DNA of 64,000 nucleotides from Eutrophovita sp913057845 (GCA_963925895.1 CAWUVH010000007.1:186001-250000), one strand, 5' to 3'; counted from the stretch's first letter, positions 34,440 to 42,550 are shown. The notes: generated by a model from the sequence alone, not told the origin. A program made the numbers and translations.

Positions 34440-35060
34440 ATGAGGCAATCGCGTCGATTTATAAAATCTTTAATTAGCTTATTTTTTCTGGTTGGATCTC
34501 CTGCCGTTCACTCAGAAGGTGTCTATTTTGGATCGACGATTTCTCATTCTGAAACTGACTATGGCACCAATTTAGGGTTGTCTGGTGGCGCCACGCTTGA
34601 TGATCAGGATATGGGGTTCAAAGTTGTTGGCGGTTATCGTTGGAATTCGCTCGTTTCATTTGAAGCCCACTATACTGATTTCGGTGAGGTTTCCCTATTG
34701 ATGCCCAACGGTTCTTCGGTCACCAGGGGAGGATTGGTCACCACGAATGCAACCGGAGCCACATCCAGTACTCGAGTTGAGACTAGCTCATTCGGAGTGA
34801 GTGCGATGCTCACAATACCGTTTGAAGTGGTGAGGCCTTACTTAAAGGTTGGCGTGCATGCTTGGGATACGTCGCGCGAAGTGGGAGTGGGTAGCGCGGA
34901 TTTTTTTGCTACTCAGATTGATGGGGCGGATCTCCTCCGTGGTGTAGGTTTTGATGCGCCAATCAATGAGGTATTTTTTACGCGTTTAGAATATGAAGTT
35001 TACGATTTCGACGATGATAAAATTTCGTTACTGAGTTGGGGTGTTTTCTTGAATTTTTAG
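34440..35060 (+). CDS. Outer-membrane beta-barrel protein (OmpW/opacity-like)
   Basis: A small barrel of 206 residues with a signal peptide (SRRFIKSLISLFFLVGSPAVHS) followed by eight short amphipathic segments, such as GVYFGSTISHSETDYG, VGGYRWNSLVSFEAHYTDFG and YEVYDFDDDKISLLSWGVFLNF. The protein ends with Phe as outer-membrane barrels do. AGGA 8 bases before ATG 34440 sets the start; the frame continues 19 codons upstream but without a signal peptide. No function beyond the fold is suggested. Confidence 0.75.
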   Translation: MRQSRRFIKSLISLFFLVGSPAVHSEGVYFGSTISHSETDYGTNLGLSGGATLDDQDMGFKVVGGYRWNSLVSFEAHYTDFGEVSLLMPNGSSVTRGGLVTTNATGATSSTRVETSSFGVSAMLTIPFEVVRPYLKVGVHAWDTSREVGVGSADFFATQIDGADLLRGVGFDAPINEVFFTRLEYEVYDFDDDKISLLSWGVFLNF

Positions 35061-35100
35061 AGGTGCCCTAAGCCCCAAGCTCTAAGCACCTCTTGGTTAT
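35059..35100 (+). terminator. Likely rho-independent terminator after barrel gene
   Basis: AGAGGTGC (35059-35066) and GCACCTCT (35086-35093) form an 8-bp stem around a 19-base loop, starting in the stop codon. It is followed by a T-rich run. Loop length makes it moderately convincing. Confidence 0.55.
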
Positions 35101-35119
35101 TTTTATGGCTGAAGGTCTT

Positions 35120-35452
35120 CTAAACGGGCCCCACTGTCATTTGTATTTTTCTTATTGTCTCGGTTGAATGTTGGGTCATCCTACCCTTAATCTTTAATAT
35201 TTTTCTGTCTGCTTTGATTGCTAAATCGTCGATCGCTTTATACAGATCCGGTTCGATGGATTCACAAAATATATCTTTCCCGTGAAAGTGTAACTTTGCC
35301 TCAGCTTTATGTTCGTGCTTTGAGACGGATAGTATGATGTCGATCTTAATCGAATCGTCGAAGTGTCGATCGACTGGACTCATTTTATTTCGAACGTGAG
35401 ATTCTATACCTGGAGTAAGAGCAATGTGGTGGGCTGAAATGCTTAAGTTCAT
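35120..35452 (-). CDS. hpf: Ribosome hibernation promoting factor / sigma54 modulation protein family
   Basis: Binds the 30S decoding centre and helps form inactive 100S ribosomes at slow growth. The 110 residues show MNLSISAHHIALTPGIESHV, KIDIILSVSKHEHKAEAKLHFHGKDIFCE and DLYKAIDDLAIKADRKILK, the short HPF/RaiA fold. The 110-residue length indicates the short form rather than the long dimerising form. GGAGG before ATG 35452 fixes this start; the open frame upstream (to 35530) is not used. Confidence 0.9.
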   Translation of the reverse strand: MNLSISAHHIALTPGIESHVRNKMSPVDRHFDDSIKIDIILSVSKHEHKAEAKLHFHGKDIFCESIEPDLYKAIDDLAIKADRKILKIKGRMTQHSTETIRKIQMTVGPV

Positions 35453-35675
35453 CAAAAGGCCTCCTTGGTGAGGGTTTTCACCGATGGCGGTAAATGAAGG
35501 CCCTAAAACAAAGCTCTTTACTATCGTCACCGAATGAAACGGTTAGCCCCTTACTGGGCAACAATACCTAGCTTCTGTGTGCAGCAAGTCTTTAGTTGTG
35601 ACTCAACTTCAGTAAACTCCTTTGGGTGAAAGGTGTCAATACCTTGCGCAAAACTTAGGAGATATATATTGGCTC

Positions 35676-36245
35676 TTACTGTTGCGTTGAGATGTACGCA
35701 GCAATATCCTCCAAGTCTTCATCAGGTATTGTTCTCACAACCGCCGTCATATTGCCTGCATCATTGGTTCGGTGTTTTACTTTGAAGTCTTTCAGCTGCT
35801 TGATGAGGTATTCATAGTGTTGCCCTGCTAGACGGGGCATTTCATTTTGGCCAGTGAAGCCACCAGCATGGCACATGGTGCACAGGGCTGCATCGGCTAG
35901 TTTTTTACCTTTTCCAAGGTCGGCATCTATATTTTTTGAGTTTTGGCCGTTATAAGTTTGTGAGGCGTACCAGTCAGCAAGATCATTCATGTCTTGTTTC
36001 GAAAGATTTAACGCCATTGGAGACATTAACGGATTATTTCTGCGGCCTCGTTTGAAGTCTTTTAATTGCAAATAAATATAACGAGCGGTTTGTCCTGAGA
36101 GATTGGGATATTGAGGCGCAATGGAGTTTCCATCAATGCCGTGACAGGCCGCACAAACTTGTGCTTTTTCTCTGCCAGCTTCCGCATCAGCTAAAACGGT
36201 AAGGGGTAGGTATAACAGTGCAACTAATAATTTTTTGAAGTTCAT
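35676..36245 (-). CDS. Cytochrome c4-like dihaem protein
   Basis: A periplasmic electron carrier with two haem c domains. The 189 residues carry a signal peptide, haem motifs CAACH (31-35) and CTMCH (122-126), and candidate axial methionines around MSPMA (M74/M77) and NMTAV (M166), with the c4-type duplication PxLSGQTARYIYLQLKDF... PRLAGQHYEYLIKQLKDF. It lies 77 bases downstream of the PQQ dehydrogenase on the same strand and is a likely electron acceptor for it, passing electrons to a terminal oxidase. Regular c4 cytochromes are similar in length. Confidence 0.9.
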   Translation of the reverse strand: MNFKKLLVALLYLPLTVLADAEAGREKAQVCAACHGIDGNSIAPQYPNLSGQTARYIYLQLKDFKRGRRNNPLMSPMALNLSKQDMNDLADWYASQTYNGQNSKNIDADLGKGKKLADAALCTMCHAGGFTGQNEMPRLAGQHYEYLIKQLKDFKVKHRTNDAGNMTAVVRTIPDEDLEDIAAYISTQQ

Positions 36246-36267
36246 GTCGTTAAAAAAGCCCTTGAAT

Positions 36268-36302
36268 TAAAAGCGGGGACGACATCAGTCGCCCCCGCTG
36301 AA
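36268..36302 (-). terminator. Possible imperfect hairpin terminator between the PQQ dehydrogenase and cytochrome c genes
   Basis: On the minus strand a 12-bp stem with one mismatch (AGCGGGGACGAC opposite GTCGCCCCCGCT, 36272-36299) is followed by TTTT. It may reduce transcription into the cytochrome gene or mark a processing site. Confidence 0.45.
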
Positions 36303-36322
36303 GCAGCTACTACTAAACTAAA

Positions 36323-38047
36323 TTATGGTAATTCAAACACGATTACGTTATTTCCGCGTTTGAAGTTCAACTGATTATTACCACCGGCTGCAACGGCAAT
36401 ATACTGTTTGCCGTTAACCATATACGACACAGCTGGTGCATTGACGCCAGCACCAGCTTGAAATGACCAAAGCTTCGCCCCAGTCGTTGCGTCATAGGCA
36501 TTGAATGATCCGTTACCTTCACCTGTAAATACAAGGTTACCAGCGGTAGCTAGCACGCCTCCCATTAAAGGCTGGTCGGTGTCAGCTTCCCATGCAATTG
36601 TTCCGCTGTTAATGTCCACAGCAGACAAACGACCCCATGAAGCTTCACCTGGGATGACTTTAAATGCGCCACCAAGCCATAGCTTATCGCCACCAGGATA
36701 CTCAGCCGCTTCGACGTGGTAGGTCATTGGCTGATGTAAGTTTGCAGCGTAGGCGAGACCTAAGTCTTCATTAACAGCCATTGGGCTCCATTCCACACCA
36801 CCATTAGCGCCTGGAAGCATTCTTGTTCCTTCCGCTGTTGGTAATACCCACATGTCGTCTTGTGGCACCATTGCATCAGAGAATCGAACGAGTTCTCCTG
36901 TAGCTCTATCATGAACGTAGACATGACCGGTTTTCCCCCCGTGGATTGCGACCTTGCGCATTTTCCCAGATTTATCTTTAGCGTCAGTCAGAATAACTGG
37001 ACTTACAGCGTCAAGATCCCATACATCATGCGCGATGTACTGGTGGTGCCATTTGTAGCCACCTGTATTGAGGTCAATAGCAACCATGGAGTTGGTGTAG
37101 AGGTTATCGCCTGGTCTGATATCCCCATAAAGGTCAGGAGACGGATTGCCCACAACGAAGAACACAGTATCGGTGTCTTGATCAACTGCGGGAGACATCC
37201 ATACACCACCGCCTAGCGTTTGGTAGAAATCACCGCCGCGTTTCGAGAGCATTTTTTTCTCAGCCGCAATGTTTCTGTGCATATCTCGGCCGGTAGAGTC
37301 ATGAGTGGCCCATACACCTTCATGACCCCGCTCAGGAATGGTGTGAAACGTCCAAGCGAGCTTTCCACTGTTCGCATCGAATGCTTTGACGAAGCCGCGA
37401 ATGCCATATTCACCACCATTGGTACCGATGAGGATTTTGCCATCAACTGCAACTGGAGCCATTGTCTCTGAATACCCAAGCTCTGGATCTGCGATTTGAG
37501 TTTCCCAAATCTTTCCACCAGTCTTTGCGTCAAGAGCCACGAGTTTGGCATCTAGAGTAGCCATGAAAACTTTGCCATCTAGTGCCGCAACGCCACGGTT
37601 GTTTGGTCCGCAACAGTACACCGTAACGGGTCCCATAGCGTGCTTGTAATGCCAGAACTCTTTACCGCTCACGGCATCGATTGCGTGAATGTGGTTATAA
37701 GAGGTTGTTATATACATCACGCCATCTACAACCAGCGGAGCGGTTTCCATTGACTCAAGCACGGCTGTTTGAAATATAAACGACGTTTTGAGGTGATGAA
37801 CATTACTTGAGTTGATTTGACTGCTTGGGAAATATCGTTTTTGTGAGTATCCGCCATTGACCTGAAGCCAATCAGTTTTTTCAGTATCGGCTCCATCAAG
37901 ACGAGCTTGTGAGACTGCTCTCAGATTGCTTGACATTGCTTGGGTCGTATCGGTGCTGCCACCGGTAACCTCTTGTGCTAATGCAGATGATCCGAGGACT
38001 GCCAGAGCTGCTGTTCCGGCCATCAGGCCGAGTTTGAAGCTTGTCAT
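36323..38047 (-). CDS. PQQ-dependent alcohol dehydrogenase with lanthanide signature
   Basis: A periplasmic eight-bladed propeller quinoprotein oxidising methanol, ethanol or another alcohol. The 574 residues have a signal peptide, the vicinal disulfide C145-C146 (VYCCGPNN), propeller docking motifs, and metal ligands E213 (GGEYGIRG) and N301 (VGNPSPD). D344 (catalytic) is followed by D346 in VWDLDAV; this extra Asp two positions later is the mark of lanthanide-dependent enzymes (XoxF, ExaF/PedH), while calcium enzymes have Ala, Ser or Thr there. No xoxG, xoxJ or pqq gene is nearby. A c4-like cytochrome follows. AGGGGG precedes the ATG. Confidence 0.93.
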   Translation of the reverse strand: MTSFKLGLMAGTAALAVLGSSALAQEVTGGSTDTTQAMSSNLRAVSQARLDGADTEKTDWLQVNGGYSQKRYFPSSQINSSNVHHLKTSFIFQTAVLESMETAPLVVDGVMYITTSYNHIHAIDAVSGKEFWHYKHAMGPVTVYCCGPNNRGVAALDGKVFMATLDAKLVALDAKTGGKIWETQIADPELGYSETMAPVAVDGKILIGTNGGEYGIRGFVKAFDANSGKLAWTFHTIPERGHEGVWATHDSTGRDMHRNIAAEKKMLSKRGGDFYQTLGGGVWMSPAVDQDTDTVFFVVGNPSPDLYGDIRPGDNLYTNSMVAIDLNTGGYKWHHQYIAHDVWDLDAVSPVILTDAKDKSGKMRKVAIHGGKTGHVYVHDRATGELVRFSDAMVPQDDMWVLPTAEGTRMLPGANGGVEWSPMAVNEDLGLAYAANLHQPMTYHVEAAEYPGGDKLWLGGAFKVIPGEASWGRLSAVDINSGTIAWEADTDQPLMGGVLATAGNLVFTGEGNGSFNAYDATTGAKLWSFQAGAGVNAPAVSYMVNGKQYIAVAAGGNNQLNFKRGNNVIVFELP

Positions 38048-38095
38048 AAAAGTACCCCCTATAATAAATAATGAACGTCTGTTAATAGAATCGAG

Positions 38096-38177
38096 GAATT
38101 CACTATTTTTGGCCGTGAATTTTGATTGGCCTTTTGATTGGTTTTTCTTGTCGCATTATGAAAACCTCTTTCATAAT
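38096..38177. promoter_or_regulatory. Divergent promoter region with palindrome and repeats upstream of PQQ dehydrogenase
   Basis: Between the divergent PQQ dehydrogenase and ankyrin genes lie a 9-bp perfect palindrome ATTATGAAA-ACCTC-TTTCATAAT (38155-38177), an inverted repeat AATTCAC/GTGAATT (38097-38103, 38115-38121), and two direct copies of TTTTGATTGG 12 bases apart (38120-38129, 38132-38141). These could bind a regulator of either gene. No binding protein is identified. Confidence 0.5.
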
Positions 38178-38230
38178 ATAATATGCGTTGAAGCATTAAA
38201 CAACCTTAATGTATGGTTTGGGAGAATGTT

Positions 38231-38896
38231 ATGGGTGTGATAACACGATTAAGGCTCGTCTTGACGGGATTTTTCTTAGCCATCAGTTTTTTTGGGATTG
38301 CACATACCGATCAAGGCAATCCAGACCGCTACACGCTAAATGCGCAATTACTTGCGGCGGCACGAGATGGCGATACCGCGACTGTGGAGCGCGTGATTGA
38401 GGGGGGTGCCAACCTCGACTCGCGGAATCGTGGCGGAAAAACTGCCCTATATTTATTTGTTGAGCGACGCGATCTGGCAATGGTCAACTATCTGCTCAAC
38501 CAAGGTGCAAATCCCAATATTTCCGATTTGGAGAAGGTGACGCCGACAATGTCTGCCGCTTATAACGGGGACTTATCCATACTGAAATCACTCGTACAGT
38601 CCGGGACGAATATTCAAGAGGAAGATCAGGTATTTAAGACGGCGATGATTTATGCGGCAGCGGCAGGACATTCACATATTGTGAAATATCTGTTGGAGAA
38701 GGGGGTAGAGGTGGACCAGCGATACCACCATGAGCTGACCGCGTTGATGTGGGCCTCCGGTATGAATCAACGATCAGTGGTTGCTTTGTTGTTAAGTCAA
38801 GGGGCGAATATGACGCTCAGAGATGATCGTGGAAAAACAGCTAGTGATATTGCACTAGGTGCAAAGGCGGGCTCAGTGGTTAATCTCCTCGAATAA
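38231..38896 (+). CDS. Secreted ankyrin repeat protein
   Basis: The 221 residues carry a signal peptide (GVITRLRLVLTGFFLAISFFGIAHT) and about five ankyrin repeats, for example LLAAARDGDTATVERVIEGG, YLFVERRDLAMVNYLLNQGA, AAYNGDLSILKSLVQSG and YAAAAGHSHIVKYLLEKGVE. It mediates protein contacts in the periplasm; no specific partner is evident. GGGAGA precedes ATG 38231 by 6 bases; an in-frame ATG at 38213 lacks such a site. Divergent from the PQQ dehydrogenase. Confidence 0.85.
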   Translation: MGVITRLRLVLTGFFLAISFFGIAHTDQGNPDRYTLNAQLLAAARDGDTATVERVIEGGANLDSRNRGGKTALYLFVERRDLAMVNYLLNQGANPNISDLEKVTPTMSAAYNGDLSILKSLVQSGTNIQEEDQVFKTAMIYAAAAGHSHIVKYLLEKGVEVDQRYHHELTALMWASGMNQRSVVALLLSQGANMTLRDDRGKTASDIALGAKAGSVVNLLE

Positions 38897-38920
38897 TGCA
38901 TGTGGCACTGCGAGCTAACT

Positions 38921-39214
38921 TTACGGATTTTGATTGGATTTGATTGATTCGATGAGTATTTGTTGTTCGTTTAGAAGTGCTCTGAGTTCTTCCACATTTT
39001 TTGTTAATTGATTAACCTTTTCCTCTAGAGCTTGTTCTCGACGTAACTCTTCCACGACGCCATCAGACTCAAGCCTGGATATTTCAACACGAATACCCGA
39101 TATTTGATCTAAAAAGTAATCCACCCAAGGATCTCTTTGCGCGGTGTCTGCTTTTGCCGCTACAAGGCAGAACGGGATCAAGAGTAAAACTAAGATGTAC
39201 CGATATTTTATCAT
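38921..39214 (-). CDS. Small periplasmic coiled-coil protein of unknown function
   Basis: A 97-residue protein with a signal peptide (to about residue 23) followed by a long amphipathic helix: VEISRLESDGVVEELRREQALEEKVNQLTKNVEELRALL. This is likely a coiled coil. There is a single Cys in the signal segment and no recognised domain. It converges with the ankyrin gene and is downstream of the NIPSNAP-like gene in the same direction. Confidence 0.7.
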   Translation of the reverse strand: MIKYRYILVLLLIPFCLVAAKADTAQRDPWVDYFLDQISGIRVEISRLESDGVVEELRREQALEEKVNQLTKNVEELRALLNEQQILIESIKSNQNP

Positions 39215-39242
39215 TTGCGCAGCCTCTTTTTTGCTGATGGGC

Positions 39243-39620
39243 TCACCGCATCAGTGATAGAGGAGTAGATGTTAGGTTGTGTACGACGATTGAGTTTCTA
39301 TCAATGAGTTCGACCACTCTCGGTGCTATATGGCTGGTCCATTCTTCGCTCTTGTAGACTGCTTTATAAAGTTCTTTTTTCTGTTCCGCACTCTCGAAAC
39401 GTCTAATCCAGACGTACGTGCTTCCTTTTGGTGTGGATGTCATCACGCGTTCGTTATCTATGATAGAAAACTCATCTGAACTGTCCATAACAAAACTGCC
39501 GGTAATCACCATGCCTTTGCCAGCTTGGAAGGGAATGATCGTGTCTTCAACCAATTGAATCCATTCATCTGTTTTTCCTGGATTGATTTGATAAATACGT
39601 AGCTCAAAAAATGGTTCCAT
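39243..39620 (-). CDS. NIPSNAP family protein
   Basis: A small dimeric alpha/beta-barrel protein of unknown activity. The 125 residues begin FFELRIYQINPGKTDEWIQL and contain TYVWIRRFESAEQKKELYKA and EEWTSHIAPRVVELI, the diagnostic NIPSNAP pattern (ELR.Y...PG...W). It is part of a leftward group with the SoxYZ-like carrier, SOUL and DUF423 genes, each separated by short gaps. Confidence 0.83.
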   Translation of the reverse strand: MEPFFELRIYQINPGKTDEWIQLVEDTIIPFQAGKGMVITGSFVMDSSDEFSIIDNERVMTSTPKGSTYVWIRRFESAEQKKELYKAVYKSEEWTSHIAPRVVELIDRNSIVVHNLTSTPLSLMR

Positions 39621-39662
39621 TTTGGTCTCCTCAACTCTATTTATTCTTGCTATTAGGACGTC

Positions 39663-40553
39663 TTACTCATGTCGATCAGCGTTGGTTGTTCCAACGACGC
39701 TTACATTTTGAGTGAAAATATTTTCGTGGGTATCCATTATTATCAATGACAAGTTACCTTCTTTTTTTGGCGAAAAGCTAAATGTAAATGCCGGGTTATC
39801 TGAAATAGAGAAATTAACTTTTGCAGAGATCACTTCTTCATCCGCATAGCCTACCTTGAACTCTTGAATGAAATTTGGGACAGTGCTCGTGTCGATGTCC
39901 GATGCTATTGCTGATTCGTTAGGGTGTCGCACTTGAACCTTAACGATGTTATTTTTCTCAAATGGAACTCGAAATACTTTGTCACCATTTTCATCTTTGA
40001 ATGTGTTTCTATATTTGTTAAAAGTCACCTTCATTTTCCCCAGCAGAGGGTCTGAGCCTGTGTTTTTGCCGGCAGGCGCGGAGCACCCCCCTTTTACTTC
40101 AATCCATTTTGAATCCATATGCAGTTGACCGTCGCTGGTCTCCGCTACGACGCGCACGAAGGTGAATTTTTCGATCCTCAGCCTTGTCGCTAGGTACAGT
40201 TTTCCGGCAGTGGGTGAGAGTTCGAAAATCGCTGCAGTTTGTATTGGATTTTGATCTACGATCAGATGTAATGTTTTGATGTAGGGTTGGGCCGTTTGAC
40301 TAACTAGTCCATCTATTTGGATCGGCACAGTGGATGCATCATCAATATTGGTGTTGACCTTTAGAGAGACAGCTGACTCGGGGCCCGTTAGGATCGATCT
40401 GTCGCCGAACATAAGGGATTTCAATGTGAGCCACTCAGGGACTTCGTTTTCCAGTAATTTGATTGGCTCGGCGTAGGCAACGTTTCCAAACAAGGAAATC
40501 GAGATTGCTAGGAGTACGCTCTTGAATATTTTAGTTGGCATGTTTAGGTGCAT
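39663..40553 (-). CDS. Fused SoxY-SoxZ-like sulfur carrier (quinoprotein dehydrogenase-associated type)
   Basis: The 296 residues start with a signal peptide and are two beta-sandwich parts. The first, to about residue 157, matches SoxY and ends in KGGCSAPAGK, with C157 taking the place of the SoxY swinging-arm cysteine (GGCGG) but inside the chain. The second, from about residue 172 (GKMKVTFNK, VQVRHPNES, FIQEFKVGYADEEVISAKV), matches SoxZ. This combination is known as the quinoprotein dehydrogenase-associated SoxYZ-like carrier. The PQQ dehydrogenase lies 1.6 kb away. A second ATG at 40541 is possible. The substrate carried on Cys is unknown. Confidence 0.85.
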   Translation of the reverse strand: MHLNMPTKIFKSVLLAISISLFGNVAYAEPIKLLENEVPEWLTLKSLMFGDRSILTGPESAVSLKVNTNIDDASTVPIQIDGLVSQTAQPYIKTLHLIVDQNPIQTAAIFELSPTAGKLYLATRLRIEKFTFVRVVAETSDGQLHMDSKWIEVKGGCSAPAGKNTGSDPLLGKMKVTFNKYRNTFKDENGDKVFRVPFEKNNIVKVQVRHPNESAIASDIDTSTVPNFIQEFKVGYADEEVISAKVNFSISDNPAFTFSFSPKKEGNLSLIIMDTHENIFTQNVSVVGTTNADRHE

Positions 40554-40564
40554 TTCCAGTTCGG

Positions 40565-41212
40565 TTACTTTTTATTATTACTCTCTATTTCGAACATTAC
40601 CTCATTTCGTCGCATTATGGGTAGCGTCCAAGGAGGATTATAAAAGGCGTAGATTGGACTCCCATTTATTGCTATGTCGTTCTCCTTTGCAAAAGTTTTG
40701 AGTTTTTCTTCGTGAATCTGGATATTTTTTGTCGAATTGGAACCTGAAAACTTTATTGCAATAACGCTCTGCGCGCTTTTTTTCGTAATTATTACTGCAG
40801 GGTTATTTGGTTTCGGCAGAGTCTCAAGAGAGTATTCAGCCGGCATATTAAAACTGATGATCCACCCGTTTTCTTTGTAAAGCTGCTCTACGGGCGCGGT
40901 CATCGCGATTTTTTGATTGGTGGGAATTAACGTCTCTGTTCCTTTTTCTGTTGAGTTAGCAATGGTATTACCGCCGAAAATGTAATCTGCAAGTTGTCGA
41001 AATCCTGCGGCAATGGATTCTTCGCGGGCTCCGGATACAGTAACTTTAGCTATGATTCGTGGTGCATATTCCCGCCACTCAATGGAGGACTGCTTTTTTA
41101 TAACTAGATAGTTCGGGTGCTCAACATTACTCATGATGGGACCGCATAATACAGCGGTAATAAGAATCGTGAGTAGAAGCCCTATAGAGGCATGTTGCCA
41201 TTTAATCTTCAT
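40565..41212 (-). CDS. SOUL haem-binding family protein with N-terminal signal
   Basis: The 215 residues have an N-terminal membrane/signal segment (GLLLTILITAVLCGPIMS) and the SOUL fold: YLVIKKQSSIEWREYAPRIIAKV, IFGGN, IPTNQKIAMTAPVEQLYKENG, AFYNPPWTLPIMRRNEVMFEI. SOUL proteins bind haem or other tetrapyrroles. It overlaps the end of the next upstream gene by 11 bases, so they are co-transcribed. Haem binding is a family property, not visible here. Confidence 0.88.
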   Translation of the reverse strand: MKIKWQHASIGLLLTILITAVLCGPIMSNVEHPNYLVIKKQSSIEWREYAPRIIAKVTVSGAREESIAAGFRQLADYIFGGNTIANSTEKGTETLIPTNQKIAMTAPVEQLYKENGWIISFNMPAEYSLETLPKPNNPAVIITKKSAQSVIAIKFSGSNSTKNIQIHEEKLKTFAKENDIAINGSPIYAFYNPPWTLPIMRRNEVMFEIESNNKK

Positions 41213-41594
41213 CGCGAGCTGTCATAGTCCTGAAACCGTAGAGCGTCAGTAACAGCCAGGCGATCATTATGGTAATGCCGCCAATCGGCGTAATATTTAC
41301 AAGTCTCGGTATGTCGAAGGTTACCGATGTATAAATGCTGAGACTGAAGAGAATGGTCCCTATGATAAAGAGGTAGCCACTCCACCGAAGTAGGGGTGAT
41401 CGACCCGTCTGGCCCCCGTTCAGAAGACCAAATCCAACCACCACTGCAGTTACTGCGTGGATCTGGTTATAGCGAACAGCCGTCATTAAAAACCGAAAAT
41501 GCTCCTCAGTTATCGTTTCACGAAGCCCATGTTCAGCATATGCGCCGAAAGCGACTGAGATAAAGCCAAGAAGTGCTCCAAATAAGAGAATCAT
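41202..41594 (-). CDS. DUF423 membrane protein
   Basis: A 130-residue inner-membrane protein with four hydrophobic segments and the family core LGFISVAFGAYAEHGLRETI, RYNQIHAVTAVVVGFGLL and PIGGITIMIAWLLLTLYGFR. The family has no established function. It overlaps the SOUL gene by 11 bases and is the first gene of the leftward group. Confidence 0.88.
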   Translation of the reverse strand: MILLFGALLGFISVAFGAYAEHGLRETITEEHFRFLMTAVRYNQIHAVTAVVVGFGLLNGGQTGRSPLLRWSGYLFIIGTILFSLSIYTSVTFDIPRLVNITPIGGITIMIAWLLLTLYGFRTMTARDED

Positions 41595-41961
41595 TGTGTG
41601 CCTTTGTGTGATTTGGTTCGAGTGTCAATCGTTGGATGAATTGACTGAATTTTCTCTAGATAGTTCATTGTCGGTCAAGCTCGATGGTCCTGCAAGAAGA
41701 GACTTTATGTTGGGTGTGGTGCTATTCAATTCATTCTTCAAATCACCAGTTTTGTATATTTAAGTGATGAATTTTTGTTTTATTTTAATCATATTGTTTT
41801 ATATGATGGTTGTCAGTATTATAGGGAGCGGAAGACCAATGAGAATGGAACGCCTCTGTATGGGCGTAGATATCGTGGTTGACCAAAATAAATTTAAGGA
41901 AAGCATCACCTCAATCATGAGGTTTGCTAACTTTTCTTAATACAATAGAGGAGTTTTAATC
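41595..41961. other. 367-base intergenic region with possible leader peptide
   Basis: Between the leftward DUF423 gene and the rightward secreted protein gene. It is AT-rich, contains TTTATATGATGG near 41800 and TATTAT just before a GGGAG ribosome-like site, then a 33-codon ORF (41839-41940). Nothing else is recognised. Confidence 0.45.
41839..41940 (+). CDS. Possible 33-residue leader peptide upstream of secreted protein
   Basis: A short ORF, MRMERLCMGVDIVVDQNKFK and 13 more residues, ends 22 bases before the next gene and is preceded by GGGAG with 10-base spacing. It has no signal peptide and no family. It may be a translated leader, an unannotated small protein or chance. Evidence is limited to the ribosome site and position. 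Confidence 0.3.
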   Translation: MRMERLCMGVDIVVDQNKFKESITSIMRFANFS

Positions 41962-42429
41962 ATGAGAACATTTTTATTAGCAGTTTTTTCATTGATGTTT
42001 ATTTCAGGTCCCGTTTTCGCTGACGGACACTCGCTAGCAAAGTCGGGCGTCATTAAATTTCATACGGGTTGGAAGTGCGAGTATCCTTCGACGGCGGGCA
42101 CAGACGATAAAGTAGTTGGTGGTGTGCAATGCCAGGGCTACACATTTTCATCTGATGGCTCTGCAGCGTTGCATGAGGGGCCTGCAGGTTGTTATGGAGC
42201 CTTTAATGTAGAAGGGAACATTGTTGGTCAGTGTTCATGGAGTGATGCGGACGGCGATAACCTTTACACCTTATTTGATGGAAATGCGTTCACAAATATA
42301 GGGACGAATAATATTACTGGTGGTACAGGAAAATATGCAGGTATGACTGGATCAGGACCTTGGGTATGCAAGGGTGTAGCTACTGGTGAAAGCATGTGTA
42401 ATCAAAGTTTGACATATGAAATAAAATAG
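41962..42429 (+). CDS. Secreted small beta-barrel-like protein of unknown function
   Basis: The 155 residues have a signal peptide (MRTFLLAVFSLMFISGPVFA) and then five Cys residues and a run, NNITGGTGKYAGMTGSGPWV, which resembles the Gly-rich turn of allene oxide cyclase-like/dirigent barrels (GGTGKYAGxxGSG). No enzyme is implied. GAGGAG precedes the ATG. Followed by a strong terminator, it forms a single-gene unit that may be well expressed. Confidence 0.6.
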   Translation: MRTFLLAVFSLMFISGPVFADGHSLAKSGVIKFHTGWKCEYPSTAGTDDKVVGGVQCQGYTFSSDGSAALHEGPAGCYGAFNVEGNIVGQCSWSDADGDNLYTLFDGNAFTNIGTNNITGGTGKYAGMTGSGPWVCKGVATGESMCNQSLTYEIK

Positions 42430-42466
42430 ATCGATAGGTTACACGGCGGGTCTTTTGGGCTTCGCA

Positions 42467-42499
42467 TTAAAAAAGGCGTCTTCGGGCGCCTTTTTTATT
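42467..42499 (+). terminator. Strong rho-independent terminator with UUCG loop
   Basis: AAAAAAGGCGTC-TTCG-GGCGCCTTTTTT forms a GC-rich stem with one G-T pair, a stable TTCG tetraloop and long A/T flanks. It can act on both strands. Confidence 0.9.
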
Positions 42500-42550
42500 A
42501 AGTTAGGTTTATGTAGAATTAGGAATTAAGAAATACTTAGTGAGTAGAGA

